From: RYN-230 sp963834515
Lineage (GTDB): Bacteria > Actinomycetota > Actinomycetes > Streptosporangiales > Streptosporangiaceae
Assembly: GCA_963834515.1 (NCBI GenBank)
Contig: CAWICB010000007.1
Location: 248,001 to 312,000 of the forward strand
Direction: 5' to 3'
DNA: 64,000 nt
A program made the translations under genes and the position numbers. Under the pieces are notes generated by a model. It ran no database searches. It saw only the letters and a program-made list of their open reading frames with translations, and had not been told where the DNA came from. Below, piece by piece: positions 24,482 to 32,849 of the stretch (position 1 is its first letter; every line of letters begins with the position of its first letter).

Positions 24482-25264
24482 GTGGCCGACAGGGCTGGCC
24501 CGGCTCGGTGCGCGGCATGCGGCCGCGCGCTCCCGCCCCAGCGGGGAAGGGGACGGCGGCGCCGGTATTGCGACGCGCGATGCCGGGATGCGGCCCGCCG
24601 GGAGCGGGCCCGCACGAGCCGCTCAGCCGTACCCGCTGTGAAGATTTTCTTGACAGCCGGAGCCCGTCATGAATACCTTGACGGCGTAGCCGGGGTCCGC
24701 GACACCGCCGGCCGCCTGCTGGCCGAGGTCAGCCAGGGCGGCGGCGGGCCGCTGGCCGCGGTGGCGGCCACCCGGGACCTCGCAGCGGAGGCCGACGCGG
24801 CCCTGCAGCAAGCCGTCGACCAGGCCCGGGCGGCCGGGCACAGCTGGCGGGAGGTGGGTGACGTGCTGGGCACCACCCGGCAGGCTGCGTTCCAGCGGTT
24901 TGGGCGGCCGGCCGACCCGCGCACCGGGCTGGCCATGAGCCGCGCCGTCCCGCCCGGCGCCGCGGAGCGCGCGGTGGCCATCTTCGCCTGGCATGACGAG
25001 GGGCGTTGGGCAGAAATAATCGACCAGCTCGACGACAACATGCGCAGCACGCATAGCCCGGAGCTGCTGGCCCGCGGCCGGGCCACGCTGGCCAGCCACT
25101 TCGGGCGGCTGGAGCGGATCGGCGAGCCATACGCACGGCAGGCTGGCGATAACACCGTGATAGTCGTCCCGCTGCATTTCGAGGCGGGCGACGCGCGCGG
25201 CATGATCCGCTTCGGCGCCGATGGCCGCATCGCCGGGCTGGCTGTCCGGCCCGCCTCCAGCTGA
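24482..25264 (+). CDS. Zinc-finger/HTH protein with DUF3887-like C-terminus
   Basis: The 260-residue protein starts at a GTG with a strong ribosome site (GGAGGTGA). The N-terminus has a Cys4 zinc-binding pattern (CAACGRALPP, then YCDARCRDAARR). The middle holds a helix-turn-helix (SWREVGDVLGTTRQAAFQRF). The C-terminus (AVAIFAWHDEGRWAEIIDQL to the end) is a cystatin/NTF2-like alpha+beta domain of the DUF3887 type. Similar proteins occur in actinomycetes as putative transcription factors. An AT-rich inverted repeat immediately upstream suggests autoregulation. No target is known. Confidence 0.75.
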   Translation: MADRAGPARCAACGRALPPQRGRGRRRRYCDARCRDAARRERARTSRSAVPAVKIFLTAGARHEYLDGVAGVRDTAGRLLAEVSQGGGGPLAAVAATRDLAAEADAALQQAVDQARAAGHSWREVGDVLGTTRQAAFQRFGRPADPRTGLAMSRAVPPGAAERAVAIFAWHDEGRWAEIIDQLDDNMRSTHSPELLARGRATLASHFGRLERIGEPYARQAGDNTVIVVPLHFEAGDARGMIRFGADGRIAGLAVRPASS

Positions 25265-25293
25265 GGCCTGCGCGGAGAGGAAAGCACAGCGAC

Positions 25294-25524
25294 ATGGACG
25301 ACAACGGCGGCGGGCCGTGGGACCAACGGCCCTGGTTTGGGCCCAAGCGGTTCGGCTTCGGCTACGGACCGCAGACCTGGCAGGGATTCCTGGTCACCGC
25401 GGTGCTGGCCCTGTTCGTGATCGGCACGGCCACGGCGACCGGCGGGCACTCCCCGCTGCTGGTGGTGGCCATCGCGGCGGCCGCCGGCGTGCCGTTCCTC
25501 ATCATCCGGATCCAGCGCCGCTGA
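25294..25524 (+). CDS. Small two-helix membrane protein
   Basis: The 76-residue protein has a Trp/Gly/Phe-rich N-terminus (PWFGPKRFGFGYGPQTW) and two hydrophobic helices at about residues 28-47 and 53-71. A GAGAGGAAAG ribosome site precedes the ATG. It lies 29 bp after the zinc-finger gene and may be co-transcribed. I recognise no named family. Confidence 0.65.
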   Translation: MDDNGGGPWDQRPWFGPKRFGFGYGPQTWQGFLVTAVLALFVIGTATATGGHSPLLVVAIAAAAGVPFLIIRIQRR

Positions 25525-25601
25525 TCAAGCCTTCCGGTGCAGCGCACCGGGCCTTACCATGCGCTCAGGCCGGACCCGGCCCGGCCGCGGGGAGGACCAG
25601 C

Positions 25602-26756
25602 ATGGCGGACGTGCTCGGGGTGTGCGAGGAGCGGTTCGCGGCGGTGCGCAGCCTGCTGCAGCAGAACCTGGACTCCGGCGCGGAGCTGGGCGCCTCGCTG
25701 GTGGTGGACCTCGACGGCCAGCTGGCCGTGGACCTGTGGGGTGGCTTCCGCGACCAGAGCCGTACCGTGCCGTGGACCACGGACACCATCGTCAACGTCT
25801 GGTCCTCCACCAAGACCGTGACCAGCCTGGCCGCGCTGATGCTGGTGGACCGGGGTGATCTGGATCCCGGGGCGCCGGTCGCGAAGTACTGGCCCGAGTT
25901 CGCGGCCAACGGCAAGCAGGACATCACGGTCAGCCAGGTCATGTCGTATTCCTCTGGCGTCTCCGGGCTGGAGCAGCCGGCTGTGCTGGCCGACCTGTAC
26001 GACTGGGAGCAGTCCACTGCGCGGATGGCGGCGCAGGCGCCGTGGTGGCCGCCCGGCACCGCGTCGGGATACCACGCCCTCAACTACGGGCACCTGGTCG
26101 GCGAAGTGATCCGGCGGATCACCGGCACGATGCTCAAGCAGTTCGTGGCCGAGGAGATCACCGGGCCGCTGGCCGCCGATTTCCAGATCGGCGCGGCCGA
26201 ACGCGACTGGGCGCGGATCTCGGATGTGGTCCCGCCGCCGCCGCTGCCCATCGACCTGGCCACCGTCAACCGGGCCAGCCCGGCGTACAAGACGTTCACC
26301 GGCCCGGCCGCCGAGGCCGCGCAGGCCAACACCCCGGCCTGGCGGCGCGCGGACATCGGCGCCGCGAACGGGCACGGGAACGCCCGCTCGGTGGCCCGCG
26401 TCATGTCGGTGCTGGCCCGCGGCGGCGAGGTGGACGGGGTGCGCCTGCTCAGCCCGGCCACCATCGACCTGATCTTCGAGGAGCAGCAGAACGGCATCGA
26501 CCTGGTGCTCGGTGTCCCGCTGCGGCTGGGTCTCGGGTACGGGCTGCCCCGGCCCGGGGTGCTGCCCTGGGCCGAGGACGAGAAGGTGTGCTTCTGGGGC
26601 GGCTGGGGCGGCTCCATGATCATCATGGACGTGGGCCGCCGGATGACGATCTCCTACATGATGAACAAGATGGGCCCGGGCGTGGTCGGCTCGGAGCGGA
26701 GCGCGGGCTACGCGCAGGCCATCTACGCCGCGGTCGTGGGCCAGCCCGCCGCCTAG
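25602..26756 (+). CDS. Serine hydrolase, class C beta-lactamase/EstB family
   Basis: The 384-residue enzyme has the SxxK nucleophile motif SSTKTV (S68, K71), the YxN-type motif in SGYHALNYGHLVGEV and a C-terminal FWGGWGGSMIIMD in place of the KTG box. This is the pattern of EstB-like esterases and 6-aminohexanoate-dimer-hydrolase relatives rather than true AmpC beta-lactamases. There is no signal peptide, so it is probably a cytoplasmic esterase of unknown substrate. The ATG at 25602 follows GGGGAGGA. It is convergent with the dienelactone-hydrolase-like gene. Confidence 0.9.
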   Translation: MADVLGVCEERFAAVRSLLQQNLDSGAELGASLVVDLDGQLAVDLWGGFRDQSRTVPWTTDTIVNVWSSTKTVTSLAALMLVDRGDLDPGAPVAKYWPEFAANGKQDITVSQVMSYSSGVSGLEQPAVLADLYDWEQSTARMAAQAPWWPPGTASGYHALNYGHLVGEVIRRITGTMLKQFVAEEITGPLAADFQIGAAERDWARISDVVPPPPLPIDLATVNRASPAYKTFTGPAAEAAQANTPAWRRADIGAANGHGNARSVARVMSVLARGGEVDGVRLLSPATIDLIFEEQQNGIDLVLGVPLRLGLGYGLPRPGVLPWAEDEKVCFWGGWGGSMIIMDVGRRMTISYMMNKMGPGVVGSERSAGYAQAIYAAVVGQPAA

Positions 26757-26761
26757 CAGGG

Positions 26762-27493
26762 TCAGCTGGCCAGCAGGGCCAGGACCCGGGCCCACGCATC
26801 GTCCCGGGCCGCCGGGCTGAACGCCGGGGTGCCCGGCCAGAAGAACGCATGCCCGGTGCCCGGGTAGGTGACCATCTCGTGGTCGGTGCCCGCGGCGCGC
26901 AGCGCGTCCCGGATCTGGCCGCGCGGCCCGGCACCGATCAGCTGGTCGTCCGCGCCGACCAGGTAGAGCAGCCGCGCGGTGATGCCCGGCGTCAGCTGCA
27001 GTGTTGGCGTGGGCTGGCTCAGCGGGATGTCTGTCGTGGGCAGCCAGCCGCCGTACAGCGCCGCCGTCCGGCTGACCGGCAGCCGGCAGGCGGCCAGGTA
27101 GCTGAGGTGGCCGCCGGCGCTGAAGCCGAGCATGGCGATGCGCTCGATCCCGGGTGCCGCGCGCAGCCAGCCGATGGCGGCGGCCACGTCGGCTAGCGCC
27201 TGCGCCCGGCTCAGCCGGTGCAGCAGGCGGAAGCCTTCCTGCCGCCCGGCGTCGGTGCGCTCGAGCCAGTGCCCGGGACTGGTGTCCCGGTGGTAGAACT
27301 CCGGTGCGATGGCCAGGTAGCCGGCCGCGGCGCAGTCGCTGGTCACCTGGCGGATGTCTGGATTGACCCCGAACAGCTCGTGGGCCACGATGACCCCGGC
27401 CGGGGCCGGCCGCCCCGCCGGGCGGGCCAGGTAGGCCGGCAGCTCGCTGCCGTCGCCCACCGGGATGCGGATCATTTCCTCGGTTGCCGTCAT
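26762..27493 (-). CDS. Dienelactone hydrolase family protein
   Basis: The 243-residue alpha/beta hydrolase of the DLH type opens with an ARPAG strand and VIVAHELFGVNPDIRQVT. The nucleophile elbow is GFSAGGHLSYL, with Ser where classical dienelactone hydrolases have Cys. The histidine is in TYPGTGHAFFWPG. A Ser nucleophile points to a general esterase or peptidase-like activity rather than chlorocatechol degradation. It is divergent from the HTH regulator at 27553 across a 59-bp gap with repeated ACTGGTAA motifs, so it is probably that regulator's target. Confidence 0.88.
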   Translation of the reverse strand: MTATEEMIRIPVGDGSELPAYLARPAGRPAPAGVIVAHELFGVNPDIRQVTSDCAAAGYLAIAPEFYHRDTSPGHWLERTDAGRQEGFRLLHRLSRAQALADVAAAIGWLRAAPGIERIAMLGFSAGGHLSYLAACRLPVSRTAALYGGWLPTTDIPLSQPTPTLQLTPGITARLLYLVGADDQLIGAGPRGQIRDALRAAGTDHEMVTYPGTGHAFFWPGTPAFSPAARDDAWARVLALLAS

Positions 27494-27517
27494 GCAGCCA
27501 TGCTGCGGCCCGCCAGC

Positions 27518-27548
27518 ACTGGTAACCAGAGCCGCCTGTTACTGGTAA
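27518..27548. promoter_or_regulatory. Paired ACTGGTAA motifs in a divergent promoter
   Basis: ACTGGTAA occurs at 27518-27525 and 27541-27548, 23 bp apart. The first lies within the palindrome CTGGTAACCAG (27519-27529), the second within TTACTGGTAA (27539-27548). They fill the 59-bp gap between the hydrolase and HTH genes and are a likely operator for the HTH protein. Confidence 0.55.
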
Positions 27549-27552
27549 TGGG

Positions 27553-28377
27553 GTGAGTACCCTGGATGTCATGCCACCTGGCGGGGACCCGAAGGCGCTC
27601 GGGCAGCTGCTCAGATCACGCCGGGAGCGGCTCCGGCCGGCCGATGTCGGGCTGCCCCCGGGCAGCCGCCGCCGCACGGCCGGCCTGCGCCGCGAGGAGG
27701 TAGCCCTGCTGGCCGGCCTGTCCACCACCTACTACACGTTCCTCGAGCAGGGCCGCCCGGTGCGGCCGTCCACCCAGGTGCTCAACGCGCTGGCGGCCGC
27801 GCTGCGGATGACCGGCGCGGAGCGGCGCTACCTGGAGGTCCTCGCGCACGGGCCGGACGGCCCCGGGGCCGGGCACGCGGCCGGGGCACCGCTGGAGCGG
27901 CTCGACCCGGCCGTGGCCGGCCTGGTGCACCGGCTGGACCCGTTCCCCGCGCTGGTTAAGGGCCGCCGCTGGGATGTGCTGGCCGTCAACCAGGCCGGCC
28001 GGGAGCTGTTCACCGACTGGACGGCGCTGCCTCACGACCAGCGCAACCTGGTGCGCTGGATGTTCCTGTCCGGGCGGGCTCGCGAGGTCTACCTGGAGTG
28101 GGAGCCGGAAGCGCGGGCCATGCTGGGCCGGTTCCGGCTCGCGGCCGCCCGGTACCCGGCTGATCCCGGCTTCGCAGACCTGATCTCCGGGCTGCGCCGG
28201 GACAGCGAGCACGTCCGCGAGTGGTGGCCGCGGCACGACGTGGCCGCGATGGGCAGCGGAACCAAGAAACTGTGCCATCCGCGCCTGGGGCCGACGGCGT
28301 ACACGCACGTCGTGCTCCAGGTCGCCGACCAGCCCGATCAGACGCTGGTCAGCTATGCGCCGGCCGGGCCCGGCTAG
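27553..28377 (+). CDS. MmyB-like helix-turn-helix transcriptional regulator
   Basis: The 274-residue protein has an N-terminal XRE-type HTH (LGQLLRSRRERLRPADVGLP, then GLRREEVALLAGLSTTYYTF, EQGR) and a C-terminal MmyB ligand-binding domain (WDVLAVNQAGRELFTDW, then NLVRWMFL, with HPRLGP near the end). MmyB-type regulators bind fatty-acid-like ligands and commonly repress a divergent hydrolase or oxidoreductase. The start is the GTG at 27553. The stop overlaps the stop of the convergent ATP-binding protein gene within CTAG. Confidence 0.9.
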   Translation: MSTLDVMPPGGDPKALGQLLRSRRERLRPADVGLPPGSRRRTAGLRREEVALLAGLSTTYYTFLEQGRPVRPSTQVLNALAAALRMTGAERRYLEVLAHGPDGPGAGHAAGAPLERLDPAVAGLVHRLDPFPALVKGRRWDVLAVNQAGRELFTDWTALPHDQRNLVRWMFLSGRAREVYLEWEPEARAMLGRFRLAAARYPADPGFADLISGLRRDSEHVREWWPRHDVAAMGSGTKKLCHPRLGPTAYTHVVLQVADQPDQTLVSYAPAGPG

Positions 28378-28781
28378 CCGATCTCCAGCTGCATGTCCAC
28401 GGTCGTGCCAGCTGTACCCGGGCGGATGTCCACCCGGTTCATGACCGCCCGCATCAGGGTGATGCCGTGACCCCGATCGTGCCCGGGGGCGGGCCGGGCC
28501 GGCTTCCACCGGCCACTGTCCCGCACGGTCAGCCGGAGCCGGGTGACGGACGCCTCGGCGGTCAGCCGGATCCGCCCGGGAGCATACCGCAGGCCGTGCT
28601 CGATGGCGTTGGCGCACGCTTCGCCCGCCGCTACCAGTACATCCTCGGCTAGCCGGCGGCTCAGGCCGCATCGCCGCAGCCAGCTCCGCAACGTGGCGCG
28701 GACCGGCGCGAGCTGGGCCGAGTCCGCCGGGAAGGTCAGGTCAAGGGGCGGGGGGTGCTGGCTGTGGTGGGTGCCGCACAT
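28374..28781 (-). CDS. HATPase_c_2 anti-sigma-factor-like ATP-binding protein
   Basis: The 135-residue GHKL-type kinase domain has RLAEDVLVAAGEACANAIEH (N box), RLTVRDSGRWKP (G1-like) and HGITLMRAVMNRVDI (G2-like). It resembles RsbW-type anti-sigma factors. The ATG at 28781 gives MCGTHHSQH; an AAGGAGG lies 13 bp further upstream, so a slightly earlier non-ATG start is possible. It overlaps the MmyB-like gene at the shared CTAG. No partner gene is adjacent. Confidence 0.85.
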   Translation of the reverse strand: MCGTHHSQHPPPLDLTFPADSAQLAPVRATLRSWLRRCGLSRRLAEDVLVAAGEACANAIEHGLRYAPGRIRLTAEASVTRLRLTVRDSGRWKPARPAPGHDRGHGITLMRAVMNRVDIRPGTAGTTVDMQLEIG

Positions 28782-29166
28782 GGCGCTGGTCAGGCCTCCT
28801 TCGCGGTGGCGGATGCGGCTGCGGCCCTTCTTCTGCCCGGCTGGCCGGCCGGAAACATGCCGGCCGTCATCGGGCGGGCTTCCGGCCGTCATCGGGTCGG
28901 CTTCCGGCCGTCATCGGGCGGGCTTCCGGCTGTCATCGGGCGGGCTTCCGGCCGCAGGCCCGCCCCCACGCAGGCCCGCCCCCGCGCAGGCCCCAGTGCT
29001 CCCATCGATCCCGTGCGCCACACCAGCACCGGCGCCGGGGCAGGCCGGACCGGCCCCATCCCACTGTTCACGGATCCGGTGCGGTAGCTGACCGTTTTGT
29101 CCCGGTTTTCGCGGGCCGGGTACGTGAAAAGTGCTCAGCGCATCAGTGCCACCAGCGTGGAGCCGG
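28782..29166. other. Intergenic region with a tandem repeat, no gene
   Basis: About 385 bp between the ATP-binding protein and the end of the third ATPase-LuxR gene. It contains four 22-bp tandem copies (28860-28947) followed by GC-rich degenerate direct repeats. No reading frame with a believable start is present. Confidence 0.55.
28860..28947. repeat. 4 x 22-bp tandem repeat
   Basis: Unit CCGGCCGTCATCGGGCGGGC plus TT, copies at 28860, 28882, 28904 and 28926, with one or two substitutions each. It is noncoding as far as I can tell and lies just upstream of the ATP-binding protein gene. Confidence 0.7.
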
Positions 29167-32142
29167 TTACCGGGCTGGCTCCGGGTCGAACAGGCGGAGC
29201 CGGTGCGCGGTGGCCGCGGCCTCGCCGCGGCTGCTCACCCCGAGCTTGGCCAGGATGTTGGACACGTGCACGCTGGCCGTCTTGGCCGCGATGAACAGCT
29301 CGGCGGCGATCTCCGGGTTCGACCGGCCCGCGGCCACCAGGCGCAGCACCTCGAACTCGCGGGTGGTCAGGCCCAGCCGGCCCGTCCTGGGCTGGCTGGC
29401 GGGCCGGCCCGAGCCGAGGTCCAGCCGCGCGTTCCGGGCCAGCGTGCTGATCTCGCTGCCCAGCGGGCGGGCGCCCAGCTCACCGGCCAGCCGTGCGGCC
29501 CGGCTCAGCCTGGCGGCCGCGCCGTCCCGGTCCCCGGCGGCCAGCGCCGCTTCGGCCGCCCACCGCAGGGTGGTCGCCACCTGGTAGGGCTCGGCCAGCT
29601 GGTGCCATCCGGCCACCGCCGCGTCCCAGCAGGCCAGCGGCTGGGCGTCACCGGACGAGCCGCCCGGATCGGCCCCGGTCACGGCGGCGAACGTCAGCCG
29701 CCAGGCTTGCTGCACCGGGCCCGGCGCATCCATCTGGCCGGCCAGCGTGATCAGCCGCGCCAGCAGGCCGACGGCCTGCGCTGCGGCCACCCGGTCCGGC
29801 CCGGTCAGGCCGGCCGTGGTGCAGAGCCGGGCCCCGGCCACGAGCAGCGGCCAGGCGTACCGGGCATCGCGGTCCAGGTCGAACTGGTCATCGGCGGCGG
29901 CTATCACATCCAGCGCGGCGGCCGTGCGGCCCTCGGCCGCGCACAGCTCCGCTTCCAGCCGGGCCTGCGGCAGGTAGTACTGGCCGGCCCGGTGGCCCCG
30001 GTACGGGGCGCGGCTGAGCGAGGCCCGGGTGGCCAGAGCTACCGCCTGCGCCCCGGCCAGGTCGCCGCGGCGCACCGCGATGTGGGCGGCCAGAATGCGC
30101 AGGGCCAGCCGGTTGAGCCGCGGCGGGGACAGCGCCAGCGCATGCTCGATAACTTCGCTGGCCGCATCCCAGCGGCCGAGCGACACGAGCGGCTCGGCCA
30201 CGTTGATGGCCAGGAACGTCCCGGTCGTGCGGGACAGCCCGTAGTCAGCGGCGCTGCTGATGCCGTCTCTGGCTACCTGCGCGGCCCGCTCATGCTCGCC
30301 AATTCCCTCCAGGACGTGGGATTCGTTGATGGCGGCGTAGAGCAGCGGGCGGAACGCACCGGACTGCCCGGCCAGTGCGCGAGCCTCGCCGAACAGCCGC
30401 AGCGCCACCTCGTCGTGCCCGTCGTGCGCCTCGATCGAGGCCAGCTCGCACAGCGCGCTGACCTGGGTCGCGGCGGCGCCCTGCTGCCGGGCCAGGGCCA
30501 GCGCCTCCGCCACGGCCACCCGGGCCCGCGGGCTGTACGGCTCGGCCAGGTACCTGGCCTCGCTGACCAGAACCCGGGCCCGGGCCGCGTCGTCCAGGCC
30601 GGCCGGCACCAGGGCCAGCGCAGCCCGCAGGTCCGGTGCCGGGCCGAGACGGCCGGAGTGCTTGCTGAGCATGGCCCGCGTCTCCAGGAGCAGGGCGGCG
30701 CGGACCGGTTCGGCGGCCGGGTCGATCTCCTTGAGCGCGGCCGTGGCGAACGCGATGCCACGCTCGTACTCGTCGGCCGCGTCGGCCGCGGCGGTGGCCC
30801 GCTCCAGCACGACCAGGTGACTGACGCCGATCCGTTCCGCGGCATCCGGCACCGCGTCCCACAGCTCGAGGACCCGGGCCAGCAGGGCGAGCTGCTCGGC
30901 GTGCGCCAGGGCGTGCGCCGCCACGTCCGCCGCCTGCCAGGCGCTGATCAGTGCCCAGGTGGTGTCGTGCGCGTAGTACCAGTGGTGCGCTTCCTCGATC
31001 GGCCCCCGGCCGGGGGAGACCAGCCCGGCGTCGGTGCTGAGCACGTCGGCGAACCGGTTGTGCAGCCGGGTGCGCTCACCCGGCAGCAGGTCGTCGTAGA
31101 CGGCCTCGCGGATGAGCGCGTGCCGGAACGCGTACCCGTGCTCATCGGCGGTCAGCACGTTGGCCGCCACCGCGGGCCGCAGCCCGCGGACCAGGTCGGC
31201 ACTGGCCAGCCCGGTCACCGCGGCCAGCAGCGGGTGCCCGGTGCGCTGGCCGCCCGCGCTGGCCGCGCCGAGGAGTTCCTGGGTGTCCTCGGGCAGCCGG
31301 CGCACCGTGGCCAGCAGCAGATCGCGCAGCGACTCCGGCAGCTCGGTGCTCAGCCCGCCGTCACAGCACAGCAGTTCCTCGACGAACAGCGGATTGCCCT
31401 CGCCGCGCCGGTACACCTCGTCGGCCAGCCACGGCTCTGGTTCCCGGCCGATGATCTGCGCCACCAGCTCGTCGGCCTGGACCCGGCCGAGCCGGGGCAG
31501 CTCAATCCGGCGCACCCAGCCGTGCCGGCCCAGCTCGGCTAGCAGGGGCCGCAGCGGATGGGTGCGGTGCAGCTCGTCGGACCGGTAGCTGACGATGATC
31601 AGCACCCGGTCCAGGACCTGCTGGCTGCCGATCAGGAACGCGATCAGGTCCCGGGTGGACCGGTCCGCCCAGTGCGCGTCCTCGATGACCAGCATTACCG
31701 GGGCCGTCTCGGCCAGCCGCTCGAGCAGGGTGAACATCTGCTCGAACAGCCGGGCCCGGGCCACACCCGGGTCCGGCTCAGCCGTGGCCTCGCCGAACTC
31801 CGGCAGCAGCCGGGCGAACTCGCGGGTGGCCCGCCCGGGCAGCAGCTCGGCCACGCCTGATGTGCCCATGTCCCGGACCAGCTCGCGGAGCATCGCGGCG
31901 AACGGGGCGAACGGCAGCCCATCGGCGCCCAGGTCCAGGCAGCCACCGGTGAGCACGCGGGTGCCCGTCCCGGCGGCCGCGGTCGCGAACTCGGTGATCA
32001 GCCGCGTCTTGCCGATTCCGGCTTCGCCGCCGATCAGCAGTGCGGACGGGCCGCCGGCCCGGGCCTGGTCCAGCGCGGCATCCAGCTCAGCCAGGTAATC
32101 AGCCCGGCCAACCAGAGCCGGGCTGCTCATCCGGGCGCTCAT
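29167..32142 (-). CDS. ATPase-LuxR (LAL-type) transcriptional regulator
   Basis: The intact STAND regulator has about 991 residues from the ATG at 32142. It has the P-loop GGEAGIGKT (38-46), Walker B APVMLVIEDAHWAD, a winged-helix/TPR-like middle rich in Ala and Leu, and a C-terminal LuxR HTH (LTTREFEVLRLVAAGRSNPE, then SVHVSNILAKLGVSSRGEA). This is the third such regulator in 27 kb and the only one besides the MalT-like protein with an unbroken frame. A TTG at 32151 or the ATG at 32130 are alternative starts. No obvious target gene is adjacent. Confidence 0.9.
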   Translation of the reverse strand: MSARMSSPALVGRADYLAELDAALDQARAGGPSALLIGGEAGIGKTRLITEFATAAAGTGTRVLTGGCLDLGADGLPFAPFAAMLRELVRDMGTSGVAELLPGRATREFARLLPEFGEATAEPDPGVARARLFEQMFTLLERLAETAPVMLVIEDAHWADRSTRDLIAFLIGSQQVLDRVLIIVSYRSDELHRTHPLRPLLAELGRHGWVRRIELPRLGRVQADELVAQIIGREPEPWLADEVYRRGEGNPLFVEELLCCDGGLSTELPESLRDLLLATVRRLPEDTQELLGAASAGGQRTGHPLLAAVTGLASADLVRGLRPAVAANVLTADEHGYAFRHALIREAVYDDLLPGERTRLHNRFADVLSTDAGLVSPGRGPIEEAHHWYYAHDTTWALISAWQAADVAAHALAHAEQLALLARVLELWDAVPDAAERIGVSHLVVLERATAAADAADEYERGIAFATAALKEIDPAAEPVRAALLLETRAMLSKHSGRLGPAPDLRAALALVPAGLDDAARARVLVSEARYLAEPYSPRARVAVAEALALARQQGAAATQVSALCELASIEAHDGHDEVALRLFGEARALAGQSGAFRPLLYAAINESHVLEGIGEHERAAQVARDGISSAADYGLSRTTGTFLAINVAEPLVSLGRWDAASEVIEHALALSPPRLNRLALRILAAHIAVRRGDLAGAQAVALATRASLSRAPYRGHRAGQYYLPQARLEAELCAAEGRTAAALDVIAAADDQFDLDRDARYAWPLLVAGARLCTTAGLTGPDRVAAAQAVGLLARLITLAGQMDAPGPVQQAWRLTFAAVTGADPGGSSGDAQPLACWDAAVAGWHQLAEPYQVATTLRWAAEAALAAGDRDGAAARLSRAARLAGELGARPLGSEISTLARNARLDLGSGRPASQPRTGRLGLTTREFEVLRLVAAGRSNPEIAAELFIAAKTASVHVSNILAKLGVSSRGEAAATAHRLRLFDPEPAR

Positions 32143-32249
32143 ATCTGTCAAGCATGCCACCAGCCACCGACAGCCCAGACCGCCGTTGGGCACCTGGTGA
32201 CCACGAGGGCCGGCCCGCTACGGCGCCGCCCGGTGTGGCGCCAGGTTCG

Positions 32250-32600
32250 CTACGGCGCTGGGCTGGGCTGCCGCCGGCTGGCCTGGGCCCGCACCGGCCC
32301 GGCCGCGTCCTCCACATCGATGTAGAGTTCCCGGCCGCCGGGCAGCAGTACGCCCAGGGAGTAGGAGATGATCCCGTCGATGATCTCGCTCTGGCCGAGG
32401 ATCTCGATGTCGATGACGTCGGGGTGGCTGATCAGGAGACGGCACAGCACGCTGCCGGCATGATCGGCGGGCAGCGTCCCGAGTTTCCCGGGATCATCCG
32501 CAGCTGGCATCCGGCCACCGTGAGATGCGGGATGCCGCCCTCCGTGGCGCCGCGCCGGGCGAGCTTGGCACTCGGGGCGGAACAGTGTATGCAAACACAT
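32250..32600 (-). CDS. Hypothetical protein, doubtful frame
   Basis: The 116-residue frame ends in a plausible alpha/beta segment (VLCRLLISHPDVIDIEILGQ, then GVLLPGGRELYIDVEDAAG) after an Arg/Pro-rich, less convincing start. An overlapping frame at 32432-32590 reads a cysteine-rich stretch (CIHCSAPSAKLARRG ... AGCQLRMIPGNSGRCPPIMP) that looks equally protein-like. The two may be pieces of one frameshifted gene. The upstream DNA (32580-32640) is relatively AT-rich and promoter-like. No family recognised. Confidence 0.35.
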   Translation of the reverse strand: MCLHTLFRPECQARPARRHGGRHPASHGGRMPAADDPGKLGTLPADHAGSVLCRLLISHPDVIDIEILGQSEIIDGIISYSLGVLLPGGRELYIDVEDAAGPVRAQASRRQPSPAP

Positions 32601-32849
32601 TTCCTACGGTAACTCGGCGTGAGCACAAGAAGCCGGAATGAGGCGCCGGAACGGCCTGCGGCGTGTCTCACCGCGGTGCGCGCGGGACGTGGCCCGTTAC
32701 CCGGCTGCCCGCCCGCCCCGGCCCGCCCCGGCCCGGCTGCCGGCCCGCCCCGCCCCCGGCCCGGGCCGGCCCCGGTGCGGAGCCGGTGCTGCTGACGCTC
32801 GCGGTGACCGTCGGTGACGGCGGAGCTGGCCGTGGCGGTCCCAGGCGGC

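Noticed and set aside
29131..31542. Very long plus-strand open frame opposite the third ATPase-LuxR gene
   Set aside because: It is a GC-skew shadow: Arg/Gly/Pro/Gln-rich, no family motif, while the minus strand has a complete P-loop and HTH protein.
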